Assembly: GCF_041270065.1 (NCBI RefSeq)
Contig: NZ_CP065958.1
Coordinates: 6,448,001-6,512,000 of the forward strand
From: Streptomyces fradiae
GTDB taxonomy: Bacteria > Actinomycetota > Actinomycetes > Streptomycetales > Streptomycetaceae
Direction: 5' to 3'
DNA: 64,000 bases
In this document: positions 44,028-52,571 of the stretch, piece by piece
Layout of the letters: every line of letters begins with the position of its first letter
Numbering within the stretch: position 1 is the first letter of the stretch
The notes under the pieces: generated by a model
Database searches by the model: none
Told to the model about the DNA's origin: nothing
The model's input: the letters and a program-made list of their open reading frames with translations, nothing else
Program-made: the position numbers and the translations under genes

Positions 44028-45347
44028 ATGACTCAGCAGGGGGACAGCAACTGGTGGGACAAGCTGTACGACGAGGACGCGCAGGACACCGCACCCGCGC
44101 CCACGCCGGACAGCCTCGACGAGCGCTACGACTCCGCCGCGGCGACCACGACCGGGCTCCCGGCCCCGCCGCCGCCCGCGGCCCCGGCCGACCGGGACCC
44201 GCGCCTCGCCCCGGACCCGGAGCCGGTACCGGACCTGCTGCCGGACCTGCTGCCGGCCGCCGCCACCGAGCCGCCGCCCACGCCGACCGTGCAGGTCCCC
44301 GCGCCCCGGCCCCGTACCGGACACGTCGGAACCCGGCCGCCCACCTACGACCCCGAGCCGACCCATCTGCCCGCCGCCCGGCCCGGCGAACTCGACGGGC
44401 TCGTCGCCGACACCGTGCTCGACGGCGCCCGCTACGGCGGCTACACCCTGCGCGCCGTCTCCGTCCGCGGCGACTCGGCCCGCTTCCGCGGCGAACCCCG
44501 CCGCGACGCCCTGCTCACCGCCCGCTTCGGCCACGACGAGACCGCCCTCGTGCTCGTCGCCGTCGCCGCCGGACGGCGCGGCTCCGACCACACCCACCTC
44601 GCCGCCGCCGACGCCTGTCGCTGGATCGCCGAGTCCGTCGGCCGCAGCCACGCCCGGCTCTCCGAGGACATCCGGGCCGGCCGCCGCGGCGACCTCAAGT
44701 CCGGACTGCACCGGCTCACCGACCGCACCTACGGCAAGCTCCGCTCCCGCGCCGCCGAACGCGACCTCGACCCCGAGGAGTACACCGCGGGCCTGCGCTG
44801 CCTGCTGCTCTCCGCCGACCCCGAGTGCCGCACCCGGATCTTCTTCGGCATCGGCACCGGCGGCCTCTTCCGGCTCCGCGACGGCTCCTGGCAGGACATC
44901 GAGCCGCTGCTCCCCGAACCCGCCGCGACCGTCGGCGCACCCGTCGTCGGCTACGGCTCCCGGCCCGTGCCCCCCGCCCGGACCGTGCTCGGCGAGGACG
45001 ACCCCGCCGGGTACGACCTCCCCGAGGCCGGCGAGGACGGCGACCGGCTCACCATGCGGCTCGGCGTCGCCGACGCCCCCGGCCGCCCCTACGTCGAGGA
45101 CCCGCTGCCGCCGCCCGCCGAACCGTTCCGCTTCCGGGCCTCCGTCGCCCAGCCCGGCGACACCCTGCTGCTCGCCTCCCACGGCCTCGCCGAACCCATG
45201 CGCGGCGAACCCGCCCTCGCCCGTGAACTCGCCGCCCGCTGGTCCGCCGCCGAACCCCCCGGCCTCGCCGCCTTCCTCGCCGACACCCAGCTGCGCGTCA
45301 CCGGCTACGCCGACGACCGCACCGGCGTCGCCGTCTGGGAGGCGTAA
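44028..45347 (+). CDS. PP2C-like phosphatase-domain protein
   Basis: 439 residues. A Pro/Ala-rich disordered N-terminus (about 15-130) precedes a PP2C-like region: YTLRAVSVRGDSARFRGEPRRDALLTARFG, ALVLVAVAAGRRGSDHTHLAAADACRWIAE, and a C-terminal LLLASHGLAEPMRG followed by DDRTGVAVWEA. These correspond to PP2C strands, but the usual metal ligands DGMGG and DGL are altered (AAGRRGSD, SHGL), so catalysis is doubtful. It may sense or bind rather than dephosphorylate. Followed by poxB 41 bases later on the same strand. Confidence 0.78.
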   Translation: MTQQGDSNWWDKLYDEDAQDTAPAPTPDSLDERYDSAAATTTGLPAPPPPAAPADRDPRLAPDPEPVPDLLPDLLPAAATEPPPTPTVQVPAPRPRTGHVGTRPPTYDPEPTHLPAARPGELDGLVADTVLDGARYGGYTLRAVSVRGDSARFRGEPRRDALLTARFGHDETALVLVAVAAGRRGSDHTHLAAADACRWIAESVGRSHARLSEDIRAGRRGDLKSGLHRLTDRTYGKLRSRAAERDLDPEEYTAGLRCLLLSADPECRTRIFFGIGTGGLFRLRDGSWQDIEPLLPEPAATVGAPVVGYGSRPVPPARTVLGEDDPAGYDLPEAGEDGDRLTMRLGVADAPGRPYVEDPLPPPAEPFRFRASVAQPGDTLLLASHGLAEPMRGEPALARELAARWSAAEPPGLAAFLADTQLRVTGYADDRTGVAVWEA

Positions 45348-45388
45348 CTGAAAGGGCACAACCGAGGCGCCCATGGGTTGATGGATCC

Positions 45389-47131
45389 ATGGCCAAACAG
45401 AACGTCGCAGAACAGTTCGTCGACATCCTCGTGCGCGCCGGCGTCCAGCGTCTCTACGGCGTGGTCGGCGACAGCCTGAACCCCGTCGTCGACGCCATCC
45501 GCCGCAACGGCTCCATCGACTGGATCCAGGTACGGCACGAGGAGGTCGCCGCGTTCGCGGCCGGCGCCGAGGCGCAGATCACCGGCCGGCTCGCCGCCTG
45601 CGCCGGCTCCTGCGGCCCCGGCAACCTCCACCTCATCAACGGCCTGTACGACGCGCACCGCTCGATGGCCCCCGTGCTCGCCCTCGCCTCCCAGATCCCG
45701 TCCGGCGAGATCGGCCTCGGCTACTTCCAGGAGACCCACCCCGACCAGCTGTTCCGCGAGTGCAGCCACTACAGCGAGCTGATCTCCAACCCGCGCCAGA
45801 TGCCCCGGCTGCTGCAGACCGCGATCCAGCACGCCGTCGGCCAGGGCGGCGTCAGCGTGGTCTCGCTGCCCGGCGACATCGCCGCCCAGCCGGCCCCCGA
45901 GAAGGCCGCCCAGAGCGCACTCGTCACCGCCCGGCCCACCGTCCGCCCCGGCGACGCGGAGATCGACGACCTCGTGCGGATGATCGACTCCGCCGAACGG
46001 GTGACGCTGTTCTGCGGCAGCGGCACCGCGGGCGCGCACGCCGAGGTCATGCAGTTCGCCGAGCGGGTGAAGTCGCCCGTCGGCCACGCGCTGCGCGGCA
46101 AGGAGTGGATCCAGTACGACAACCCGTTCGACGTCGGCATGAGCGGACTGCTCGGCTACGGCGCCGCCTACGAGGCCACCCACGAGTGCGACCTGCTGAT
46201 CCTGCTCGGCACCGACTTCCCGTACAACGCCTTCCTGCCCGACGACGTGAAGATCGTCCAGATCGACGTACGGCCCGAGCGGCTCGGCCGGCGCTCCAAG
46301 CTGGACCTGGCCGTCTGGGGCGACGTCCGCGAGACCCTGCGCTGCGTCATCCCGCGGGTCCGCGCCAAGACCGACCGGCGCTTCCTCGACAAGATGCTGA
46401 AGAAGCACGCCGACGCCCTGGAGGGCGTGGTCAAGGCCTACACCCGCAAGGTCGAGAAGCACGTGCCCATCCACCCCGAGTACGTCGCCTCCGTGCTCGA
46501 CGAACTCGCCGACGACGACGCCGTCTTCACCGTCGACACCGGCATGTGCAACGTGTGGGCCGCCCGCTATCTCACCCCCAACGGACGCCGCCGGATCATC
46601 GGCTCCTTCAGCCACGGCTCCATGGCCAACGCGCTGCCGCAGGCCATCGGCGCCCAGTTCACCGACCGCGGCCGGCAGGTCGTGTCGCTGTCCGGCGACG
46701 GCGGATTCACCATGCTCATGGGCGACTTCCTCACCCTGGTCCAGTACGACCTGCCGGTGAAGGTGATCGTCTTCAACAACTCCTCGCTCGGCATGGTCGA
46801 ACTGGAGATGCTGGTCTCCGGACTGCCCTCGTACGGAACCACCAACAAGAACCCCGACTTCGCCGCCATCGCGCGCGCCGCCGGCGCCTACGGGGTGCGG
46901 GTCGAGAAGCCCAAGCAGCTCGCGGGCGCCCTCAAGGACGCCTTCAAGCAGAAGGGCCCGGCGCTGGTGGACGTCGTCACCGACCCCAACGCGCTGTCCA
47001 TCCCGCCCAGGATCAGCGCCGAGATGGTCACCGGATTCGCCCTGTCCGCCAGCAAGATCGTGCTCGACGGGGGAGTGGGCCGGATGCTCCAGCTGGCCCG
47101 GTCCAACCTGCGCAACGTCCCGCGCCCCTGA
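45389..47131 (+). CDS. poxB: Pyruvate dehydrogenase (quinone)-type TPP enzyme PoxB
   Basis: 580 residues; peripheral membrane flavoenzyme family that oxidises pyruvate to acetate and CO2. N-terminal VRAGVQRLYGVVGDSLNPV, with HEEVAAFAAGAEAQITG supplying the catalytic Glu near 52; central FAD-type domain; C-terminal TPP motif GDGGFTMLMGDF...VFNNSSLG near 433-470. Close to the E. coli PoxB layout (572). Acetolactate synthase relatives are less likely because of length and opening sequence. The substrate is inferred. Confidence 0.9.
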   Translation: MAKQNVAEQFVDILVRAGVQRLYGVVGDSLNPVVDAIRRNGSIDWIQVRHEEVAAFAAGAEAQITGRLAACAGSCGPGNLHLINGLYDAHRSMAPVLALASQIPSGEIGLGYFQETHPDQLFRECSHYSELISNPRQMPRLLQTAIQHAVGQGGVSVVSLPGDIAAQPAPEKAAQSALVTARPTVRPGDAEIDDLVRMIDSAERVTLFCGSGTAGAHAEVMQFAERVKSPVGHALRGKEWIQYDNPFDVGMSGLLGYGAAYEATHECDLLILLGTDFPYNAFLPDDVKIVQIDVRPERLGRRSKLDLAVWGDVRETLRCVIPRVRAKTDRRFLDKMLKKHADALEGVVKAYTRKVEKHVPIHPEYVASVLDELADDDAVFTVDTGMCNVWAARYLTPNGRRRIIGSFSHGSMANALPQAIGAQFTDRGRQVVSLSGDGGFTMLMGDFLTLVQYDLPVKVIVFNNSSLGMVELEMLVSGLPSYGTTNKNPDFAAIARAAGAYGVRVEKPKQLAGALKDAFKQKGPALVDVVTDPNALSIPPRISAEMVTGFALSASKIVLDGGVGRMLQLARSNLRNVPRP

Positions 47132-47232
47132 GGCACGAGGTCCTGACGGTCCGCGCACACCGATGAATGCCGCCCTCCCAGCCGGGCATGCATCCCCGTG
47201 AGCCTGTTCGACGCGACGACGGGGTGGGGGAT

Positions 47233-47634
47233 ATGGCCGGGGAGGCGACCAAGCCGACTCAACTGCTCAGAAAGGTGGGATGCGCGGATCTCACCGCGGT
47301 ACCGGAGGTACGGCATGCCTTGCGCGCGATGCTGGGATCGTGGGGCGCGCCGGGCGCCTCCGACGTCGCCGAACTCCTCACCAGCGAGCTGGTGACCAAC
47401 GCGCTCGTCCACACCGAGCACGGCGCGGTCGTCACCGCCACCGTGCTCCCCGGACAACTCAGGGTCGAGGTACGGGACTTCGTGTCCGGACTCGACAGCC
47501 CGCGGGTACCGCACGCCGACGACGGTACGCACGGACGCGGTCTGGTCCTGGTCCAGGCCCTCGCCGACTCCTGGGGCGTGGAGAACCACGGCGTGGGCAA
47601 GGTCGTCTGGTTCGAACTGTCCGGGACGGACTGA
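47233..47634 (+). CDS. RsbW-like ATP-binding protein (serine kinase / anti-sigma type)
   Basis: 133 residues of the GHKL ATPase fold. ELLTSELVTNALVHTEHG near 51-68 is the N-box, LRVEVRDFVSGLDSPRV near 79 the G1 region (with VRDF for the usual VxDxG), and HGRGLVLVQALADSWGVE near 101 the G2 region. Streptomyces has many such proteins, some acting on anti-anti-sigma factors; this one has no adjacent partner. ATG 47233 follows a G-rich ribosome-binding stretch; GTG 47224 is possible. Confidence 0.87.
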   Translation: MAGEATKPTQLLRKVGCADLTAVPEVRHALRAMLGSWGAPGASDVAELLTSELVTNALVHTEHGAVVTATVLPGQLRVEVRDFVSGLDSPRVPHADDGTHGRGLVLVQALADSWGVENHGVGKVVWFELSGTD

Positions 47635-47677
47635 ACGGCGGGGCCGCCCGAGGAATCCTCGGTCGGCCCCGCCGTTC
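47633..47677. terminator. Bidirectional terminator between RsbW-like and DUF2637 genes
   Basis: GAACGGCGGGGCCG pairs with CGGCCCCGCCGTTC, and inside it CCGAGG-AAT-CCTCGG continues the stem: 20 paired bases with one mismatch and a three-base loop. It starts inside the stop region of the plus-strand gene and ends 12 bases before the end of the minus-strand gene, so it can serve both. Confidence 0.9.
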
Positions 47678-47689
47678 AAGAGATGCAGC

Positions 47690-48775
47690 TCAGCCGAACT
47701 GCTGTTCCAGGTCCGCGAGTTTGCGTTCCAGGGAGTCGAGACGCGGCAGCGCCTGGGTGTCGTCCTCGGCGGTGAGGTCCACCGTCCGGGACTCGCCCGT
47801 GCGCGGCTCAGCGCCCTTGACGGCTTGCAGGGAGGGTCGGGAGCGAAGCGGCAGCTGTCCGGGGTCGGCTATGGCGGGCTCCGCGACGGCGGCCGGCACC
47901 GGCCCCGTCGCGGAGCCCACACCGGCACCGCCGCCACCGGCCGCGCCGAGGGCCGCCACGTCGACCTGGCGGCCGGCCCGGCCGAACGCCCGGTGCTGCC
48001 GGTTTATCGCCTTCAGGCGCGCCCGGTCCAGCTTGGCCTGCTCCCGCCGGCGGATCCGGTTCTGCTCCTTCTCCCGCCGGTCCTCGCGCACCTCGTCCAC
48101 GGCCTCGTCCAGCGTCCGTACGCCTTCCAGGAGCATCAGCGACCAGGCGCCGAAGGTCTCCCGGGGCGCCCGCAGCCAGCGGACCATCCGGATCTGCGGC
48201 AGCGGCCTCGGGATCAGGCCCTGCTCGCGCAGTGCGGCCCGCCGGGTCTGCTTCAGGGCCCGGTCGAAGAGGACCGCCGCCGACAGGGACATCCCCGCGA
48301 AGAACTGCGGGGCGCCCGCGTGGTCGATGCCGCGCGGCGCGTGCACCCAGTTGAACCAGGCCGCGGCCCCCGCGAACATCCACACCAGGAGGCGCGAGCC
48401 GAGCGCCGCGTCACCGTGGCTGGCCTCGCGGACGGCGAGCACCGAACAGAACATCGCGGCGCCGTCGAGACCGAACGGGACCAGGTACTCCCAGCCCCCG
48501 GTGAGGTTGAGGTTCTGCCGGCCGAAGCCGACGAGCCCGTGGAAGGAGAGCGCCGCCGCGACCGCGGCGCAGCAGAAGAGCAGCACGTAGGAGGCGGTGC
48601 CGTAGACGGCCTCCTTGCGTCTGCGGCGTTCCTCGCTGCGCTCCCAGGAGTCGTCGGCCGCGGCCTGGTCAGCGGCGCGCTTCCCGCGCGCGAGCACCGC
48701 CACCGCCGTCAGGACTCCCGCCACCATGACGCCGCCCGGAAGCAGCCAGTCCAGCGATATGTCGGTCAGTCTCAT
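47690..48775 (-). CDS. DUF2637 domain membrane protein
   Basis: 361 residues. About four membrane helices lie between residues 10 and 185 (SLDWLLPGGVMVAGVLTAVAVL, TASYVLLFCCAAVAAALSFHGLV). A charged coiled region rich in Arg/Glu (about 240-280: EVREDRREKEQNRIRRREQAKLD) and a flexible tail follow. DUF2637 proteins occur on actinomycete chromosomes and plasmids; no function is established. AAAGGGA precedes ATG 48775. A tandem 12-bp repeat lies in its leader. Confidence 0.85.
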   Translation of the reverse strand: MRLTDISLDWLLPGGVMVAGVLTAVAVLARGKRAADQAAADDSWERSEERRRRKEAVYGTASYVLLFCCAAVAAALSFHGLVGFGRQNLNLTGGWEYLVPFGLDGAAMFCSVLAVREASHGDAALGSRLLVWMFAGAAAWFNWVHAPRGIDHAGAPQFFAGMSLSAAVLFDRALKQTRRAALREQGLIPRPLPQIRMVRWLRAPRETFGAWSLMLLEGVRTLDEAVDEVREDRREKEQNRIRRREQAKLDRARLKAINRQHRAFGRAGRQVDVAALGAAGGGGAGVGSATGPVPAAVAEPAIADPGQLPLRSRPSLQAVKGAEPRTGESRTVDLTAEDDTQALPRLDSLERKLADLEQQFG

Positions 48776-48787
48776 GCGGTGTCCCTT

Positions 48788-48811
48788 TGTCGTCTCGCAT
48801 GTCGTCTCGCA
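48788..48811. repeat. Perfect tandem 12-bp repeat upstream of the DUF2637 gene
   Basis: TGTCGTCTCGCA occurs twice without a gap, 13-36 bp upstream of the DUF2637 start codon. On the minus strand the unit is TGCGAGACGACA. Confidence 0.75.
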
Positions 48812-48996
48812 GAGAGGGCGATACGGCGGCCCATATTGGCCGACCGCGCGAGGCGGGCACGGGGTTTCGGGACAAGAGCACGCCATTGGGGTCGCACGGC
48901 ATACGAATAGGTGCGATCTGGTCGAACTGTCGCACGGGAGAGCGGAGTTGCGTTCGAATGCGACCACCCCTGCGGGTGGTGTGACCGAGGGGAGGG

Positions 48997-49857
48997 TCAG
49001 CCGGTCGCGGCGAGCCGGCGAACCCGCTCCGGGTCGGCCGTACGGGGACAGGTCAGACAGGTGTCCTCGGGGCGCAGCGTGTAGAAGAAGCAGCAGGTGA
49101 CCCGGTCACGGGTCGCGCGCGCCGCGCCGCCGCAGGCCTCCGCGGAGCCGGGCAGCTCCCGGAAGCCCGCCGTCCCCACGTACGGGCGCGCCGTCCCCGG
49201 CATCAGCCGCTCCAGGTCGGCCAGGGCCCGGTCCTCCTCGCCGAGCAGCGCCGCGATGTACCAGAGGCTCTCGACGACCTCGTCGGTCACCATCCCCCAC
49301 AGCGCCCGCCGGCCCCGCCGCATCCGCGGCCCGAAGCCCGCGAGCACCGCCTCGAAGTGCTCGGCCAGCGCGTCCCGCGCCGCCGCGCGCAGCGCCTCCT
49401 CGTCCGCCACCACGCGGGCGCCGGGCAGCTCCGCCAGCGGATCCCCCGGCAGGCACCAGAACTCCTCCACCCGCACCGCGATCCGCCCGAGCGCCCGCTG
49501 GAAGGACAGCTCCCGGGCCGGCAGCCGGGGCACCCGGCGGTGCAGGAACCAGGGGAGCGTCACGAGCAGACACACCGGCCACGCGTACCGGTGCAGACCG
49601 AAGCCGGCCACCACGTCCGGGCGGGCGGCCCGCTTGTAGTCCCGCAGCACCTGGGCCTCGTCCCAGGCGAGGAAGGCGTTCAGGCCGTCCCCGCCGGCGC
49701 CCAGCTCCTCCGCGGTCACCCAGCCCGGTCCGCGCGGCAGCCGTTCGTCCCCGGCGAGCTCGTCCACGCGCAGACCGGTGAAGACCTCGGCGAGCCGTGC
49801 GTAGGCGGCGGCGACGGGCGAGGCGGAGGGCGACGGCAGCAGAGCGGGCACGGCCAT
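48997..49857 (-). CDS. FhuF-like ferric siderophore reductase
   Basis: 286 residues from ATG 49857 (GTG 49875 would add six). The C-terminal CCFFYTLRPEDTCLTCPR carries the CC-x10-C-x2-C motif that binds the [2Fe-2S] cluster of FhuF-type reductases. The helical N-terminal part fits the family. The expected role is releasing iron from imported ferric siderophores at the cytoplasmic face. An iron box sits 27 bp upstream of the start, so it should be repressed by iron through a DmdR/IdeR-type regulator. No siderophore transport genes are adjacent. Confidence 0.86.
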   Translation of the reverse strand: MAVPALLPSPSASPVAAAYARLAEVFTGLRVDELAGDERLPRGPGWVTAEELGAGGDGLNAFLAWDEAQVLRDYKRAARPDVVAGFGLHRYAWPVCLLVTLPWFLHRRVPRLPARELSFQRALGRIAVRVEEFWCLPGDPLAELPGARVVADEEALRAAARDALAEHFEAVLAGFGPRMRRGRRALWGMVTDEVVESLWYIAALLGEEDRALADLERLMPGTARPYVGTAGFRELPGSAEACGGAARATRDRVTCCFFYTLRPEDTCLTCPRTADPERVRRLAATG

Positions 49858-49883
49858 GCGGGACCACCGAATCACGATCGTTA

Positions 49884-49902
49884 GCAGGTTAGCCTTACCT
49901 TA
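49884..49902. promoter_or_regulatory. Iron box (DmdR/IdeR type) upstream of the FhuF-like gene
   Basis: Read on the minus strand the site is TAAGGTAAGGCTAACCTGC. It matches the 19-bp consensus TTAGGTTAGGCTAACCTAA at 15 positions, including the full core AGGCTAACCT. Confidence 0.8.
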
Positions 49903-50005
49903 CCCGACCGGTGCGGTGTTTGAACTGCGACGCCGTCCGCCTATCGTGCACGGGGGACCCCGGCACCGCGAGCCGGGCCCGGCACGACGGCGCAGGAGGA
50001 CCCCG

Positions 50006-50779
50006 GTGGAGCAGGGCAGCACACGCGGGCGGACGACCGGCCGCCCCGCCCCCACGGCGTACGGCGACCCGGCACCCGCCCGGGTCCCCGAGCAGACCGC
50101 CCGCGGCGAACACACCCACAGCGAGCCCCCGGCCCCCGGTCTCGGCGAGCCCCGCGCCGTCCGCCGGCACTCCGTCCGCGGCCAGATCCTCCAGGCTCTG
50201 CGCACCGCCCTCGTCGGCGGCGAACTCGTCCCCGGCGAGGTCTACTCCGCCCCCGCCCTCGGCGAACGCTTCGGCGTCTCCGCCACCCCGGTCCGCGAGG
50301 CCATGCAGCAGCTCGCCACCGAGGGCGCCGTCGAGGTCGTCCCCAACCGCGGCTTCCGCGTCACCGAACGCACCCCCCGCGAACTCGCCGAACTCGCCGA
50401 GGTCCGCGCCCTCATCGAGGTCCCCGTCATGCTCCGGCTCGCCCGCACCGTGCCCGCCGAACGCTGGGCCGAACTCCGCCCGCTCGCCGAGGCCACCGGC
50501 GCCGCCGCCGCCCGCGGCGACCGCGCCCACTACGCCGAGACCGACCGCGCCTTCCACCGCGCCGTCCTCGCCCTCGCCGGCAACGAACAGCTCCTCGCCG
50601 TCGCCGACGACCTCCACCGCCGCTCCCAGTGGCCGCTCGTCAGCGCCCCCGCCCTGCGCCACGGCGAACTCGTCGCCGACGCCGCCGAGCACACCGCCCT
50701 CCTCGACGCCCTGATCGCCCAGGATCTGGCGGTCGTCTCCTCACTCGTACGGGAGCACTTCACCGGAGCGCAGCACTGA
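50006..50779 (+). CDS. GntR-family transcriptional regulator (FadR/FCD subfamily)
   Basis: 257 residues. A Pro/Arg-rich leader (about 1-55) precedes a winged helix (VRGQILQALRTALVGGELVPGEVYSAPALGERFGVSATPVREAMQQL, about 57-105) with the PVREA hallmark. The C-terminal FCD domain (about 125-250) is all-helical, with metal/ligand residues such as the His in DRAFHRAVLALAGN near 190. AGGAGGA five bases before GTG 50006 supports the start. The ligand and targets are unknown; the iron-regulated gene is divergent and the beta-propeller gene follows. Confidence 0.88.
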   Translation: MEQGSTRGRTTGRPAPTAYGDPAPARVPEQTARGEHTHSEPPAPGLGEPRAVRRHSVRGQILQALRTALVGGELVPGEVYSAPALGERFGVSATPVREAMQQLATEGAVEVVPNRGFRVTERTPRELAELAEVRALIEVPVMLRLARTVPAERWAELRPLAEATGAAAARGDRAHYAETDRAFHRAVLALAGNEQLLAVADDLHRRSQWPLVSAPALRHGELVADAAEHTALLDALIAQDLAVVSSLVREHFTGAQH

Positions 50780-50852
50780 CGACTAAGGTCGACAGTGTCA
50801 GCCTGTTACTCCGTTCGAACCGCGCCGACCCGCGACCGACCGAGAGGTGTCC

Positions 50853-52385
50853 ATGCCGTCCGTCCGCGCGGAGCGCCCCGGGGCCGCGGCCCTGCTCGGC
50901 TGGCTCACCGACCCCGACGCGCCCCGCCTCTGCCTCGTCACCGGAGGCCCCGGGCTGCTCGACTGGCTCGCCGCGCACGGCCCCCGGGCCGCCGGGCGGC
51001 ACCGCAGCGCCCGCGCGCTCATCCCGCTGACCGGGCGCACCGCGCTCGGCACCGCCTGGGCCGTCGCCGACCACCTCGGGGTCGTGGCCGCCTCGCCCGG
51101 CGACCTCGTCCGTGCCCTCGCCACCGGCGAGACCGGCCGCACCGCGCGCACCGTGCTGCTGCTCCCCGCGCTGCACGCCGCCGCCGAGCCCGCGGCCGTC
51201 GCCGCCCTCGTGGCCGACCTGGCCCGGCTCGGCCGGGTGCGGGTGGTCGTCGAGGCGCGCCCCGGGACGGCCGCGTACGCGCTGCTCGCGGAGGGCCGGG
51301 TGACGGTCGTCGACGCGGAGGTCGAGGACGAGGAGCAGGAAAGTCCCCCGCCGGCCCCCTCCCTCGGCAGCGGGCTCTCCGACCCCGCCCTCGTCTGCGC
51401 CGTCGACCCCGTCGCCGTCACCACCGGCTACGAGAGCGACCCCGGCGACGCCCACGGCGGGCTCCGCACCGCCTGGCTGCGCGCCGGGCAGGCGCTCTGC
51501 GCGGCCCGCACCCCCGCCGACCGGGCCCTCGTGCTGCTCGGCGTCCTCGGCGACGGCGCCGACCCGCGGCTGCGGCCCGCCCTGGAGGAGCTGGCCGCGC
51601 CCGCGCCCTGGCGGGTGCGCTGGACCCGGGTCACCGGGGACGTCGCCCCGCCCTGGCCCGGGCCGGTGGGCGCGCTCGCCGTACAGGGCGGCACCCTGCT
51701 CGCCGCCGACCTGGGCGGCACCGTACGGCTGCTCGCCGCCACCGACGCCCGGCCGCTCGGGCGGCTCGACCACCCGGTCACCGGGCGGGTCACCGCCCTC
51801 GCGCCCGCGCCCGACGGGACGGTGCTGCTGCTCGACGAGCGGGGCCGGCTGCACACCGTACGCGGCCGGGAGCCCCGCGCCCCGTATCTGCACCGGCTCA
51901 CCGAGGCCGTCTCCACCACCCTCAGCCGGCACCCCGGCACGGCGCTCGCCGCGATCGCCGGGTCCGTGGTGGTGGGGGACCGGCTGGGGTCCGTACACGC
52001 CTTCGGCCTGACCGGGCTGCACCAGGCGGCCCTGCACAGCGGCCGGGTCACGGCGGTCGCCGCGGTCGAGTCCGCGACGCCGTTCGTGTGCAGCGGCGGC
52101 ACGGACGGCGCGGTGCGCCGCTGGACCCCCGGCAACGAGGCCGACCCCCGCCCGCTCGCCGAGCGCCGCGCCCCGGTGGTCTCCCTCGCCGCGACCGAGA
52201 CCCCGCACGGCCCGATCCTCGCCGCCGCCTGGGCCGACGGCACGGTCGAACTCCACGACGTCGACCGCCGCACCCACCTCTCCTTCCGCCCGGGCCCCCC
52301 GGTCCGCGCGGTGGCGGTGACGGACGACGGCGCGCTGATCATCGGCCTGGACGAGGCGCTGATACGGCTGGAACAGAGGAGCTGA
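50853..52385 (+). CDS. WD40-like beta-propeller protein
   Basis: 510 residues. The N-terminal 150 residues (LCLVTGGPGLLDWLAAHG...ARTVLLLPALHAAAEP) look like a nucleoside-phosphate-binding-like domain lacking a clear Walker A. From about 270, repeats such as GALAVQGGTLLAADLGGTVRLLAATDARPLGRLDHP and VVVGDRLGSVHAFGLTGLHQ are propeller blades ending in W/L-D-like strands. Probably a scaffold; partner unknown. ATG 50853 has GAGAGG upstream. It is followed by a large RNA hairpin. Confidence 0.78.
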   Translation: MPSVRAERPGAAALLGWLTDPDAPRLCLVTGGPGLLDWLAAHGPRAAGRHRSARALIPLTGRTALGTAWAVADHLGVVAASPGDLVRALATGETGRTARTVLLLPALHAAAEPAAVAALVADLARLGRVRVVVEARPGTAAYALLAEGRVTVVDAEVEDEEQESPPPAPSLGSGLSDPALVCAVDPVAVTTGYESDPGDAHGGLRTAWLRAGQALCAARTPADRALVLLGVLGDGADPRLRPALEELAAPAPWRVRWTRVTGDVAPPWPGPVGALAVQGGTLLAADLGGTVRLLAATDARPLGRLDHPVTGRVTALAPAPDGTVLLLDERGRLHTVRGREPRAPYLHRLTEAVSTTLSRHPGTALAAIAGSVVVGDRLGSVHAFGLTGLHQAALHSGRVTAVAAVESATPFVCSGGTDGAVRRWTPGNEADPRPLAERRAPVVSLAATETPHGPILAAAWADGTVELHDVDRRTHLSFRPGPPVRAVAVTDDGALIIGLDEALIRLEQRS

Positions 52386-52445
52386 CCCCACCCACCGGCC
52401 TGGGACGACCGACGAGCTGAGGGGCGCGGGGGACGTGCAGGGGGC

Positions 52446-52542
52446 CGCGTTCGGGACGTAAAGCGTGATTTGTGGCGCGGAATGGAGGTCCTTGATCCTG
52501 GCCGGACCCGACCGCGCCGTAAATCATGCAGTCCCGAATGCG
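52446..52542 (+). ncRNA. Long structured RNA element / terminator after the propeller gene
   Basis: Arms 52446-52457 and 52531-52542 pair over 12 positions; arms 52463-52480 and 52512-52529 pair over 18. Of these 30 pairs, 26 are Watson-Crick and four are G-U in plus-strand RNA; in minus-strand RNA those four would be A-C mismatches. GGTCC (52487-52491) and GGACC (52504-52508) can close the inner loop. It lies between two convergent genes, so terminator is the simplest reading; a processed RNA is possible. Confidence 0.6.
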
Positions 52543-52571
52543 GTCACCGGAACGGCACCCGCGCCCCGCCC

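Noticed and set aside
47690..48775. DUF2637 as evidence for an integrated plasmid
   Set aside because: No integrase, excisionase, replication or transfer gene and no attachment-site repeat is nearby.
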